A stretch of DNA of 64,000 nt from Pseudomonas graminis (GCF_002093745.1 NZ_MTSB01000018.1:1-64000), one strand, 5' to 3'. Positions 53,899 through 63,440 are shown, counted from the stretch's first letter. Made by a program: numbers and translations. The notes: generated by a model not told the origin, from the sequence alone.

Positions 53899-54966
53899 TC
53901 AGTTCATCTCGATGATGACTTGTTCGTTCCACTTCTGAGGCAGGGCTTTGGACGTTTTTTCCCAGGCGGCTGCGTCTTTGATCGGTGTTACGTTCTTGTA
54001 CTGTTCATGCGGCAGCAACTTGGCTTGTACGTCTTCAGGCAATTTGATGTGCTCGGCACGAATCGGACGTGCATTGCCTTTGGCCAAGTTGATCTGACCG
54101 GCATCGCTGAACGTGTATTCACGCGCCAGCTTGGCAGCGTTCGGGTGCTTGGCGTATTTGTTGATGATGGTGGTGTAGCCGGAAATCACCGAGCCGTCCG
54201 ACGGGATCAGCACGACGTAATCATCAGGCTTGGTCATCTTGGCCTTGTAGCTCAGGCCGTTGAAGTCCCAGACCACACCCACTTCGATTTCGCCTTTTTC
54301 CATGGTCTGGATGGTCGGATTGGCCAGCGAGAGACGCTTTTGCTTGGCCAGCTCGGTGAACAGTGCCAGGCCCGGCTCGATGTTGGTTTCATCGCCTTTC
54401 ATGGCGAAGGCCGCTGCCAGCACGCCGTTTGCGGCTTGTGCAGCGGTGCTCACGTCACCAATCGAGACTTTGTATTTGCCGGTTTTCAGGTCAGCCCAGC
54501 TTTTGGGTATTTCAGAGCCGTGCAGCAGGTTCTTGTTGACGATGAAGGCGATGGTGCCGGTGTAGGCCAGCGCCCAGTGGCCGTCCTTGTCCTTGGCCCA
54601 GTCCGGGATCTGCTCCCAGGTGGTCGGCTTGTAGGGTTGGGTCACACCTTTTGCAGCAGCAATAGGGCCGAACGCGGCACCGACGTCGCCGATGTCACCG
54701 CTGGCGTTGTCTTTCTCCGCCTCGAACTTGGCGATCTCCTGGGCCGAACTCATGTCGGTGTCCATATGCTTGAGACCGTATTTGGTTTCAAGGTCTTTCC
54801 AGATACCGCCCCAGTTGGCCCAGTCATCCGGCATGCCGAGACTGTTGACCGCGCCTTCGGCCTTGGCCGCCGCTTCCAGTGTTTTAAGATCTGTGTCCGC
54901 AGCCATGACCAGGGAACTCATTGCCATGGCTGAACCGAGGAGTGATGCCAACAAAAGATGTTTCAT
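53899..54966 (-). CDS. ABC transporter substrate-binding protein
   Basis: 355 residues with a signal peptide ending near AMSSLVMA (Ala-rich) and family-1/6 solute-binding structure: KLETLEAAAKAEGAVNSLGMPDDWANWGGI, LALYTGTIAFIVNKNL, and LNPSAARLAREYTFSDAG-like C-terminus. Similar to 2-aminoethylphosphonate/putrescine-type binding proteins. First gene of the operon, 353 nt from the divergent GntR gene; substrate not determined. Confidence 0.92.
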   Translation of the reverse strand: MKHLLLASLLGSAMAMSSLVMAADTDLKTLEAAAKAEGAVNSLGMPDDWANWGGIWKDLETKYGLKHMDTDMSSAQEIAKFEAEKDNASGDIGDVGAAFGPIAAAKGVTQPYKPTTWEQIPDWAKDKDGHWALAYTGTIAFIVNKNLLHGSEIPKSWADLKTGKYKVSIGDVSTAAQAANGVLAAAFAMKGDETNIEPGLALFTELAKQKRLSLANPTIQTMEKGEIEVGVVWDFNGLSYKAKMTKPDDYVVLIPSDGSVISGYTTIINKYAKHPNAAKLAREYTFSDAGQINLAKGNARPIRAEHIKLPEDVQAKLLPHEQYKNVTPIKDAAAWEKTSKALPQKWNEQVIIEMN

Positions 54967-55015
54967 TCGGAGCTCCTGTGAACTTCTTTAGCGGAAGTCT
55001 TCATCGCGGATGGTT

Positions 55016-55027
55016 TGGTCTAGATCA
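55016..55027. promoter_or_regulatory. Candidate GntR/UTRA operator, binding-protein side
   Basis: TGGTCTAGATCA, near-palindromic, differing by one base from the palindrome TGGTCTAGACCA. 50 nt upstream of the binding-protein start. Its partner with the same core is at 55295-55306. Confidence 0.65.
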
Positions 55028-55294
55028 GCAATACCTGAGCCAAGTTAGGCGTGTTGCATGACATTTTCGTGTCGGGGATGGCGGAGATTTCCGTTTTTCC
55101 CGCGGCCTGGCAGTGCTTCGGGCTAAGCGTAGACCATTGCAAAGTTCCTGATTCATTGGGGTTCAAGGCTTTTTCGACGCTGTCTGGCATGGATCGTGAT
55201 AAGCCATGTCACAGGACGGTCATCTGGCCAGCCTAGGCTTGCAACGATGGAGTTAACGGCGGTTGCAGCACTGATGTGTGCTCCGCGAGAGGGC

Positions 55295-55306
55295 TGGTCT
55301 AGTCCA
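55295..55306. promoter_or_regulatory. Candidate GntR/UTRA operator, regulator side
   Basis: TGGTCTAGTCCA, sharing TGGTCTAG..CA with 55016-55027 and also one base from the palindrome TGGTCTAGACCA. It lies 13 nt before the regulator ATG, a position suited to autorepression. Confidence 0.65.
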
Positions 55307-55319
55307 GACGGGTACAGGA

Positions 55320-56039
55320 ATGCGCGAAGATGTACCACGAGCGGTTACAACCATCTGCAACGCTCTGCAGGAACAGATAGAACATGGCTTGTTGCCGCAC
55401 GGCAGCAAACTGCCTGCCGAACGCAAGCTCAGTGAAGTGTTCGACACCACCCGCATCACGCTGCGTGAGGCGCTTTTGCAACTGGAGGCCCAAGGGCTGA
55501 TCTACCGCGAAGAGCGGCGAGGCTGGTTCATATCGCCGCCGCGCCTGGCTTACGACCTGATTCAGCGCAGTCATTTTCACGCGATGGTCTGCGCGCAGGG
55601 AAGGGTGGCACACACTCAGTTGCTTTCGGCGCGTCTGCAACCGGCTTCAGCCATGATCTGCGAGATGCTGGAGCTGCCCGCGCTGTCGAGCGTGATCCAG
55701 ATCTGCCGCGCGCGGCGTATCGATCAGCGTCTGGTGCTTTACGTGGAGCATTATTTGAGGCCGGAACTGTTCCCCGGCATTCTCGAACATGACCTGAACG
55801 AGTCGCTCACCGAACTGTACGCACGGGGCTATGACATTCACTACGGTCAGGTGCGCTTCGATATCGTGCCCACTGCGTTGCACGCCGAAGCAGCCGCTGC
55901 GCTGAAGGTTTCCCTCGGCAGCCCAGGCCTGCGCATTGCGCGGGTCAACTATGACCGCAATGACCGGCTGATCGACTGCGACCTCGAGTACTGGCGACAT
56001 GATGCGATTCATGTGCGTGCCAGGGTGAGAGCCGACTGA
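55320..56039 (+). CDS. GntR family transcriptional regulator with UTRA domain
   Basis: 239 residues from the ATG at 55320 (ACAGGA just upstream). N-terminal GntR winged helix-turn-helix (LPHGSKLPAERKLSEVFDTTRITLREALLQLEAQGLIYR) and a C-terminal UTRA ligand domain (LYVEHYLRPELFPGIL and YGQVRFDIVPTALHAEA). Divergent from the ABC/phosphoesterase operon. Probably represses that operon and itself, released by the transported ligand or its product. Confidence 0.93.
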   Translation: MREDVPRAVTTICNALQEQIEHGLLPHGSKLPAERKLSEVFDTTRITLREALLQLEAQGLIYREERRGWFISPPRLAYDLIQRSHFHAMVCAQGRVAHTQLLSARLQPASAMICEMLELPALSSVIQICRARRIDQRLVLYVEHYLRPELFPGILEHDLNESLTELYARGYDIHYGQVRFDIVPTALHAEAAAALKVSLGSPGLRIARVNYDRNDRLIDCDLEYWRHDAIHVRARVRAD

Positions 56040-56529
56040 TCGCTCAGCGTAAATCTCCAGAATACGTAACCCCTCCCCAAGCGTCAGGGCATAGATGTCG
56101 CTGTATTCAGGACGTTATTAGTTGTCGGGTTAGATGATATGCCCACGCCCCTTATTGTTTTCTGATGCCCCCGGTTTAATAGGTTTTTCCGTGCGTGCGC
56201 ATGAGTGAACGAATAAGCGATTTAAAAATTTAATGAAAAAGTGACTGTAATGGGCGGCGGGGCGAGCGTAATTTGAAAGGTTTTGTGGTCCTGAAATAGC
56301 CTGTTCTTATGGCGGTTCTTAAAAAGAAATAAGTAAAAAAGACAATGTTCATGAAGTATTCTTAGTGTGTTGTGGTAAGTTCTTAGTGCGGCGAGGCGTT
56401 GCGCTAGTTGGCAGGTTACTTTGGCGTCTTCTCCGTGTTCGGGTGCGAGAATGACACGGTGGTCGACAGTTAGAGTGTGAATCGATAATGGCGACTGCTT
56501 TCATTTAAGGGATCTATGAGGGCGCTGTA
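56040..56529. other. AT-rich region upstream of the ice nucleation gene
   Basis: 490 bp, AT-rich in its middle (taataaaaat-like runs near 56210-56370), with no gene. Expected to contain the ina promoter; I see no clear -35/-10 I would assert. Confidence 0.5.
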
Positions 56530-59500
56530 ATGAATATCGAAAAAGCGTTGGTATTGCGCACGTGTGCAAATAACATGGCCGACCATTGCGGTCTTATATG
56601 GCCTGTATCAGGAAGTGTGGAGTGCAAGTACTGGCAACCTGCAAAAGGGCATGAAAATGGACTGGTGGGCTTGTTATGGGGGGCCGGAACCAGCGCTTTT
56701 CTGAGCCTGCACGCTGATGCGCGATGGGTTGTCTGTGAAGTCGACATTGCAGACCTCATCGTGTTGCCCGAAAACGGAATGGTGAAATTCCATCGTGCGC
56801 AGGTCGTTCATGTCGGCGACAAGAGCAGCGCCGCTCATTACATCTCGATGCACCGGCTCACCTATGTATCGGCCATGCCATCTGCTCCCATAGAGGTCCA
56901 TTCGTCCGGCGGGGAACGGGTCGTCAGTCATGAAGTGTTTGATGTGGCACTCGTCGGCACTCCTGACAGCACGGGGCATCTTCTTGCTGTCACCACGCAG
57001 ACATTGCAGACAGCGACTTACGGCAGCACGCTGACTGGCGAAGACCACAGCCAGCTTGTCGCAGGTTACGGGAGCACCGAAACGGCGGGAAATCACAGTG
57101 ATCTGACGGCCGGATACGGCAGCACCGGCACCGCAGGCTCAGACAGCTCGCTGACTGCCGGTTATGGCAGCACGCAAACCTCTGGAAGTGATAGCTCGCT
57201 CAGGGCCGGCTACGGGAGTACCCAGACCGCTCAGGAGGGCAGCCATCTGACTGCCGGTTATGGCAGCACCGGGACGGCGGGTCCCGACAGCTCGCTCATC
57301 GCCGGCTATGGCAGCACGCAGACCGCGGGAGGCGATAGCGCACTTACAGCGGGCTACGGCAGCACGCAAACGGCTCAGGAAGGCAGCAACCTGACCGCTG
57401 GCTACGGCAGCACTGGCACGGCTGGCTCCGACAGTTCACTGATCGCCGGTTATGGCAGTACGCAAACCTCGGGCAGCGACAGCTCGCTGACCGCAGGGTA
57501 TGGCAGTACGCAAACGGCTCAGGAAGGCAGCAACCTGACGTCCGGCTATGGAAGCACCGGCACTGCAGGCTCCGACAGTTCACTGATCGCTGGCTATGGC
57601 AGTACGCAAACCTCGGGCAGCGACAGCTCGCTGACCGCAGGGTATGGCAGTACGCAAACGGCTCAGGAAGGCAGCAACCTGACGTCCGGCTATGGAAGCA
57701 CCGGCACTGCAGGCTCCGACAGTTCACTGATCGCTGGCTATGGCAGTACGCAAACCTCGGGCAGCGACAGCTCGCTGACCGCAGGGTATGGCAGTACGCA
57801 AACGGCTCAGGAGGGCAGCAACCTGACGTCCGGCTACGGCAGCACCGGCACTGCTGGCTCCGACAGTTCACTGATCGCGGGTTACGGCAGTACACAAACC
57901 TCCGGAGGCGACAGCTCGTTGACCGCAGGCTACGGCAGCACGCAAACGGCTCAGGAAGGCAGCAACCTGACCGCTGGCTACGGCAGCACCGGCACTGCTG
58001 GCTCCGACAGTTCACTGATCGCGGGTTACGGCAGTACACAAACCTCCGGAGGCGACAGCTCGTTGACCGCAGGCTACGGCAGCACGCAAACGGCTCAGGA
58101 AGGCAGCAACCTGACCGCTGGCTACGGCAGCACTGGCACGGCTGGCTCCGACAGTTCACTGATCGCGGGTTATGGCAGTACACAAACCTCCGGAGGCGAC
58201 AGCTCGTTGACCGCGGGGTACGGCAGTACGCAAACGGCTCAGGAAGGCAGCAACCTGACGTCCGGTTACGGCAGCACCGGGACTGCGGGTGCCGACAGTT
58301 CACTGATCGCTGGTTACGGCAGTACACAGACCTCGGGCAGCGACAGCTCGTTGACGGCAGGTTATGGCAGTACCCAGACAGCCCGGGAAGGCAGCACCCT
58401 GACCGCCGGATACGGCAGTACCGGGACTGCGGGGGCCGACAGTTCACTGATCGCCGGTTATGGCAGTACACAGACCTCGGGCAGCGGCAGCTTGCTCACA
58501 GCAGGCTATGGCAGCACACAAACTGCCGGGGCTGACAGTAATCTGACAGCTGGTTATGGAAGTACTGGCACCGCTGGCCATGAGAGCTTCGTCATCGCGG
58601 GTTACGGAAGTACGCAGACGGCAGGCCACAAAAGTACGCTGACTGCCGGCTATGGGAGTACCCAGACTGCAAGGGACGGCAGTGACCTGATCGCCGGTTA
58701 TGGCAGCACTGAGACCGCTGGCTCAAGCAGTTCGTTGATCGCCGGGTACGGCAGTACACAGACAGCAAGTTACAAAAGCATGCTGACCGCCGGTTATGGC
58801 AGCACGCAGACGGCCAGAGAGCAGAGCGACCTTGTTACGGGCTATGGCAGCACCTCGACGGCAGGGTCCAACAGTTCGTTGATCGCCGGATATGGAAGCA
58901 CTCAGACCGCAGGCTTTAAAAGTATCCTGACTGCCGGTTATGGCAGTACACAAACCGCTCAGGAACGAAGCGACCTGGTCACCGGCTATGGCAGTACATC
59001 GACCGCGGGCTATTCCAGCTCATTGATTGCGGGATATGGAAGCACCCAGACGGCAGGATACGAGAGCACATTGACCGCCGGTTACGGCAGTACGCAGACC
59101 GCGCAGGACAGCAGTTCGCTGACCACTGGCTATGGAAGTACCTCCACTGCCGGCTATGCCAGCTCGCTGATCGCCGGTTACGGCAGTACTCAGACGGCGG
59201 GCTACGAAAGTACGTTGACCGCTGGTTATGGCAGCACCCAAACGGCTCAGGAGCGCAGCGACCTGGTCACAGGCTATGGCAGTACGTCGACCGCAGGCTA
59301 TGCCAGCTCGCTCATTGCGGGCTACGGCAGCACTCAGACGGCGGGCTACGAAAGCATCTTGACCGCCGGTTACGGCAGTACCCAGACCGCGCAGGAAAAC
59401 AGCTCGCTCACCACGGGCTACGGAAGTACATCCACGGCTGGTTATTGCAGTTCATTGATCGCAGGCTATGGCAGCACTCAGACGGCAGGCTACGAAAGTA

Positions 59501-60309
59501 CGTTGACCGCCGGTTATGGCAGTACGCAGACCGCCGAATACGGAAGCTCACTGACAGCCGGTTACGGCAGCACTGCCACTGCCGGGCAAGACAGTTCGTT
59601 GATCGCCGGTTACGGCAGTACCTTGACCAGCGGAATAAGGAGTTTTCTGACAGCGGGCTACGGCAGTACGCTGATTGCAGGACTTCGCAGTGTTCTTATT
59701 GCTGGCTATGGCAGCAGTCTGACATCGGGCATACGCAGCACCTTGACAGCCGGCTATGGCAGTAATCAGATTGCAAGTTATGGCAGTTCGTTGATTGCGG
59801 GGCATGAAAGTATTCAGGTTGCCGGGCACAAAAGCATGCTGATCGCGGGGAAAGGCAGTTCTCAAACAGCAGGTTTTCGCAGCACGCTTATTGCCGGTGC
59901 TGGCAGTGTTCAGATGGCAGGTGACCGCAGCAGACTGATTGCCGGTGCTGACAGTAATCAGACAGCCGGCGATCGCAGCAAGTTATTGGCGGGTAACAGC
60001 AGTTACCTGACGGCTGGCGACCGAAGCAAACTTACCGGCGGTCATGATTGCACACTCATGGCCGGAGATCAGAGCAAGTTGACCGCTGGAAAGAACAGTG
60101 TTCTGACGGCGGGTGCCCGTAGCAAACTTATCGGGAGCGAAGGTTCTATTCTTACGGCCGGAGAGGACTCAACATTGGTCTTCAGGTTCTGGGACGGTAA
60201 ACGGTATCGACAACTGGTTGCCCGAACAGGAGAGAACGGGGTGGAGGCGGATATTCCTTATTACGTGAATGAAGAAAAGGATATCGTCAACAAGCCCGAA
60301 GAGGACTGA
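56530..60309 (+). CDS. inaZ: Ice nucleation protein (InaZ/InaK type)
   Basis: 1259-residue outer-membrane-associated protein that templates ice crystals near -2 to -5 C. N-terminal domain (1-161) with ALVLRTCANNMADHCGLIWP and GLVGLLWGAGTSAFLSLHAD; then a beta-solenoid of about 66 sixteen-residue repeats (AGYGSTxTAxxxSxLT) spanning about 162-1215, organised in 48-residue units; the last dozen are R/K-variants (AGDRSKL). C-terminal cap FRFWDGKRYRQLVARTGEN. Compared with the 1200-residue InaZ I recall, it is about one 48-residue unit longer. Start: ATG after GGGCGCTGTA, with GGGATCTATGAGGG just upstream. Confidence 0.97.
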   Translation: MNIEKALVLRTCANNMADHCGLIWPVSGSVECKYWQPAKGHENGLVGLLWGAGTSAFLSLHADARWVVCEVDIADLIVLPENGMVKFHRAQVVHVGDKSSAAHYISMHRLTYVSAMPSAPIEVHSSGGERVVSHEVFDVALVGTPDSTGHLLAVTTQTLQTATYGSTLTGEDHSQLVAGYGSTETAGNHSDLTAGYGSTGTAGSDSSLTAGYGSTQTSGSDSSLRAGYGSTQTAQEGSHLTAGYGSTGTAGPDSSLIAGYGSTQTAGGDSALTAGYGSTQTAQEGSNLTAGYGSTGTAGSDSSLIAGYGSTQTSGSDSSLTAGYGSTQTAQEGSNLTSGYGSTGTAGSDSSLIAGYGSTQTSGSDSSLTAGYGSTQTAQEGSNLTSGYGSTGTAGSDSSLIAGYGSTQTSGSDSSLTAGYGSTQTAQEGSNLTSGYGSTGTAGSDSSLIAGYGSTQTSGGDSSLTAGYGSTQTAQEGSNLTAGYGSTGTAGSDSSLIAGYGSTQTSGGDSSLTAGYGSTQTAQEGSNLTAGYGSTGTAGSDSSLIAGYGSTQTSGGDSSLTAGYGSTQTAQEGSNLTSGYGSTGTAGADSSLIAGYGSTQTSGSDSSLTAGYGSTQTAREGSTLTAGYGSTGTAGADSSLIAGYGSTQTSGSGSLLTAGYGSTQTAGADSNLTAGYGSTGTAGHESFVIAGYGSTQTAGHKSTLTAGYGSTQTARDGSDLIAGYGSTETAGSSSSLIAGYGSTQTASYKSMLTAGYGSTQTAREQSDLVTGYGSTSTAGSNSSLIAGYGSTQTAGFKSILTAGYGSTQTAQERSDLVTGYGSTSTAGYSSSLIAGYGSTQTAGYESTLTAGYGSTQTAQDSSSLTTGYGSTSTAGYASSLIAGYGSTQTAGYESTLTAGYGSTQTAQERSDLVTGYGSTSTAGYASSLIAGYGSTQTAGYESILTAGYGSTQTAQENSSLTTGYGSTSTAGYCSSLIAGYGSTQTAGYESTLTAGYGSTQTAEYGSSLTAGYGSTATAGQDSSLIAGYGSTLTSGIRSFLTAGYGSTLIAGLRSVLIAGYGSSLTSGIRSTLTAGYGSNQIASYGSSLIAGHESIQVAGHKSMLIAGKGSSQTAGFRSTLIAGAGSVQMAGDRSRLIAGADSNQTAGDRSKLLAGNSSYLTAGDRSKLTGGHDCTLMAGDQSKLTAGKNSVLTAGARSKLIGSEGSILTAGEDSTLVFRFWDGKRYRQLVARTGENGVEADIPYYVNEEKDIVNKPEED
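57013..60174 (+). repeat. Ice nucleation repeat array (48-bp/144-bp tandem units)
   Basis: Coding tandem repeats of 48 bp, higher-order 144 bp. Exact or near-exact 144-bp duplications occur at 57471-57614 and 57615-57758 and again across about 57887-58030 and 58031-58174. Towards both ends the units diverge. Confidence 0.95.
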
Positions 60310-60650
60310 CCGTCACGGGGCCGGTAATAATAATGCACTCACGGTTGATGCAGAGAGTGGCAGGGAGGCAGTATGTTCAAGGATAAAGCGAGCCCCCGTA
60401 GTGATCGATTGAATTGACAGGATGTGTCGGCAGGTTCCCGGACAGGCAAAGCTTACCCCGGATCATTTACATGACGACCCTTGTGCGCAAGATGTTCAGG
60501 ACGACGCACATTGTCAGCCAGGCAAGGCTGCATCCTGTTTCTTTTCTGAAAGCGACCTGTCATTTTCTTTCTGAATTATGAGTCGAATGCCTACGAATCG
60601 ATTCGCGGGGGCAGCAGACTGCCCCGCGATAACGGTTGTGGCTTCAAAGG
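60310..60650. other. Intergenic region downstream of the ice nucleation gene
   Basis: About 340 bp between the convergent ice nucleation and apeB genes. No gene supported. It contains the hairpin gcgggggcag/ctgccccgc at 60605-60628, probably the apeB terminator although no T-run follows. Confidence 0.5.
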
Positions 60651-61940
60651 CTACGGCAGCTCATGGCTGGCATAGAACGCACCCAGGACCTTGACCAGGT
60701 GTGCCAGGTCGTGGCTGCCGGCCAGTTCCCGGATCGAGTGCATGGCAAACGTCGGCAAACCGATGTCGACCGTACGGATGCCCAGATGGCTGGCGGTGAT
60801 GGGCCCGATGGTAGAGCCACACGCCATGTCGCTGCGCACCACGAAACTCTGCACCGGCACTTCTTCAGCCATGCACAGGTGGCGGAAGAAACCGGCAGTT
60901 TCGCTGTTGGTGGCGTAGCGCTGGTTGCTGTTGACCTTGATCACCGGCCCTGCGTTGAGCTTGGGACCGTGATTGGCGTCGTGCTTTTCTGCATAGTTGG
61001 GGTGTATGCCGTGAGCATTGTCGGCAGAAATCATCAGTGACTTCTGAATGGTGCGTACGTAGTCCTCGCTGCTGGGCAGCAGGCGCTGGACGATCTGCTC
61101 CAGCATCGCGCCATCCGCGCCGCAGGTCGAGGATGAGCCGACCTCTTCGTGATCGGTACAGACCAGCAGCGTCGTTTCGTCACTGCCGGTAGCGAGCAGT
61201 GCCTGCATGCCGGCGAAACATGACAGCAGGTTGTCCAGACGAGCGCCCGCCAGGAAGTCGCCATTGAGGCCAACGACTGCTGCGCTCTGGGTGTCGTAAA
61301 AGCTCAGCTCGTAGTCAAGCACCACGTCTGCGTTCAGGCCATGCTCGCGTGCAAGCTGGTCAGTCAGCAGGGCGCGGAAGTCTGCGCGCTCGTCCCCGGC
61401 CACTTGCGCCAGAATCGGCGGCAGTTCGGTTTGCGGGTTGATCGCCCAGCCTTCGTTGGCCGTACGGTTCAGGTGGATCGCCAGGTTGGGAATGACGGCG
61501 ATCGGCAGTTTGAAGTCGATCAGCTGGCTTTCGACCTTGCCGTCGCGGCGGAAGGTCACTCGCCCGGCCAGCGACAGGTCGCGGTCGAACCACGGAGCCA
61601 ACAGCGCACCGCCGTAGACTTCGACACCCAGTTGCCAGAAACCCTGACGTTGCAGCTCAGGTTGCGGCTTGACCCGCAGGCACGGGCTGTCGGTGTGCGC
61701 GCCGACCATGCGAATGCCGCCGGTCAGGGGTGATTGACGGCCCATCCTGAACGCAACAATGGAGGAGTCATTGCGGGTGACGTAGTACTTGCCACCGGTC
61801 TCGATGGCCCAGGTGTCACGTTCGTCCAAGCGCTGAAAGCCCGCAGCGTCGAAGTGTTGCACAAGGGTGGCGGTGGCATGGAAGGGGGTAGGCGAGGCCT
61901 TGAGGAAGTCAATGAGGCCTTTGTTCAACTCGTCGCGCAT
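60651..61940 (-). CDS. apeB: M18 family aminopeptidase
   Basis: 429-residue zinc aminopeptidase (ApeB/DAP type). Motifs: [17 protein letters not shown] (metal His and Asp), [30 protein letters not shown] (bridging Asp), [17 protein letters not shown] (catalytic Glu-Glu), and [23 protein letters not shown] with [13 protein letters not shown] carrying the last His. Likely a cytosolic peptidase for N-terminal acidic or broad residues. Start at 61940. Confidence 0.95.
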   Translation of the reverse strand: MRDELNKGLIDFLKASPTPFHATATLVQHFDAAGFQRLDERDTWAIETGGKYYVTRNDSSIVAFRMGRQSPLTGGIRMVGAHTDSPCLRVKPQPELQRQGFWQLGVEVYGGALLAPWFDRDLSLAGRVTFRRDGKVESQLIDFKLPIAVIPNLAIHLNRTANEGWAINPQTELPPILAQVAGDERADFRALLTDQLAREHGLNADVVLDYELSFYDTQSAAVVGLNGDFLAGARLDNLLSCFAGMQALLATGSDETTLLVCTDHEEVGSSSTCGADGAMLEQIVQRLLPSSEDYVRTIQKSLMISADNAHGIHPNYAEKHDANHGPKLNAGPVIKVNSNQRYATNSETAGFFRHLCMAEEVPVQSFVVRSDMACGSTIGPITASHLGIRTVDIGLPTFAMHSIRELAGSHDLAHLVKVLGAFYASHELP

Positions 61941-62092
61941 AAATAGCTCCAGACAGCAATGGCGCGAGTTTACCGCATTGGCTCATTTGCTGCCTTGGGT
62001 TGCGTTCGTCGTTATGCACATGTCTCCGATACGGTGCGGCATCATGTCTTGCCCGTAACCACTGGTGCAGATGTGCTTTAGATTTGCTTTTG

Positions 62093-62397
62093 ATCGCGAT
62101 GGCACTGACGACACAGATTGCGACGTAAGTGACGGCTGAGTCCTGACGCTGATCCGGGGGGAACTCGGCAGGACGCCGAGTTAGCTGCACCGGGCCATGG
62201 ATGGCCCGTTGCAGCGACCCCCGGATCAGTGTCAGGACGAAGGAACCCGACGAAGTCGGGCCGGAAACGGAGCCAGGGGCTTTGGTTACTTTGGCCCCAT
62301 CAAAGTAACTCGCCGAGGGGCGAAAAGGTGACTTGAGTCGTAAACAAACATCACTGACATCGCAAAACCGCTGTGTGACGCGGAGCGTCACGAACAG
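62093..62397 (+). repeat. Dispersed ~300-bp structured repeat, copy 2
   Basis: Second copy of the element at 33448-33752, same orientation, in the gap between apeB and the pseudouridine synthase. The outer stem (62149-62160 with 62218-62229), the two inner hairpins, the cccgac/gtcggg hairpin and the 62285-62309 hairpin (gttactttg/caaagtaac) are all preserved. Minus-strand frames over it (61909-62406) are not genes. Confidence 0.8.
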
Positions 62398-62456
62398 CAC
62401 ACCCAATGAAGAGCGCTGGCACGAGAATCAGTTGCGCGGGACAGATCATTGTCTGT

Positions 62457-63092
62457 TCAGAAGGGCGCAGGGCACTCGAAGGTCAGACGCTCGCCAGTGA
62501 CCGGATGCGTGAAGCTCAACATGCTCGCGTGCAGGCACAGACGTGGGTACGCCGCGAGTGCTTCGGGGTGGGCGTACAGGCCATCGCCCAGCAGCGGGTG
62601 CCCGATTGCCAGCATGTGTACGCGCAACTGATGTGAGCGACCGGTAATCGGCGTGAGTTCGACCCGGCAATGACTGGCATGCCGCTCGACAACTTTCCAG
62701 AACGTCAGCGCATGCTTGCCGCCATCGTGGTCCACCACATGACGCGGCTTGGTCGGCGGATCGTAGCGCAGCGGCAGGTCGATGCTGCCGCTGTCCAGCG
62801 AGGGCTGACCCCAGCACAAGGCGGTGTAGGCTTTTTCGGTTTCGCGATCATGAAACTGGCGCGACAGTTCGCGGTGCGTGTCGGCGTCGCGAGCCAGCAG
62901 GATGATGCCGGACGTTTCCCAGTCCAGACGATGGACAATGCGTGCTTCGGGAAAACCGTTTTCCTGCAGGCGGGTGATCAGGCAATCCTTGTTGTCATCG
63001 GCGCGGCCGGGGACGGAAAGCAGCAGGGTAGGCTTGTCAATCACCAGAACGGCAGCGTCCTGATGAATGATGCGGATGTTCGACAACGGCAT
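62457..63092 (-). CDS. rluA: RluA-family RNA pseudouridine synthase
   Basis: 211 residues from the ATG at 63092 (GAGG upstream; an in-frame start at 63122 is less likely). RluA-type motif II ARIVHRLDWETSGIILLA with the catalytic Asp, motif I VLVIDKPTLLLSVPGR, and GRSHQLRVHMLAIGHPLLGD. No S4 domain, so RluA rather than RluC/RluD. Modifies 23S rRNA U746 and tRNA U32 in E. coli; the exact target here is assumed. Upstream of minE in the same direction. Confidence 0.9.
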   Translation of the reverse strand: MPLSNIRIIHQDAAVLVIDKPTLLLSVPGRADDNKDCLITRLQENGFPEARIVHRLDWETSGIILLARDADTHRELSRQFHDRETEKAYTALCWGQPSLDSGSIDLPLRYDPPTKPRHVVDHDGGKHALTFWKVVERHASHCRVELTPITGRSHQLRVHMLAIGHPLLGDGLYAHPEALAAYPRLCLHASMLSFTHPVTGERLTFECPAPF

Positions 63093-63122
63093 GCAACGGC
63101 CTCGAAACGCTAGAAACGGCAA

Positions 63123-63167
63123 CGGCGGTATAAGCGCCGCTTCCGGAGAAGTGCGCCGATACCGCCG
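63123..63167 (-). terminator. Putative terminator after minE
   Basis: Long stem cggcggtat/ataccgccg (63123-63131 with 63159-63167) enclosing further pairing. It lies 16 nt past the minE stop; no clear T-run. Confidence 0.45.
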
Positions 63168-63182
63168 TAAGCGACTGCCCGA

Positions 63183-63440
63183 TCAGCGATCAGGCAGGGT
63201 GATGTTGAGTTCCAGAATCGAACAGCTGCCCTGGCTTTCCAGAGCGACCTGAACCTGGTCGGACTCGATATTGACGTATTTACGGATCACTTCCACCAGC
63301 TCTTTCTGCAGGGCAGGAAGGTAGTCCGGGGTACTCCGCTGGCCACGTTCGTGGGCAACGATGATCTGTAGACGCTCTTTCGCGACCGAGGCCGTGCTTT
63401 CTTTTTTGCGGTCACGAAAGAAGTCAAAAATATTCATCAT
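63183..63440 (-). CDS. minE: Cell division topological specificity factor MinE
   Basis: 84-85 residues (ATG at 63437 or 63440; the two ATGs are adjacent). Family pattern [33 protein letters not shown], then [19 protein letters not shown] and ending [13 protein letters not shown]. Stimulates MinD ATPase to make the pole-to-pole oscillation that places the division septum. Its start overlaps the minD stop (ATGATGA), so minD-minE are coupled. Confidence 0.96.

Noticed and set aside
57344..58471. Cysteine-rich 375-codon minus-strand frame opposite the ice nucleation repeats
   Set aside because: It is a shadow of the coding repeats: period-48 DNA gives an open antisense frame with repeating C and R residues. 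No start signals or family pattern.
57013..60174. Possible CRISPR or satellite array in the ina repeats
   Set aside because: Units are 48 bp in frame and encode conserved YGST peptides; spacers are absent.
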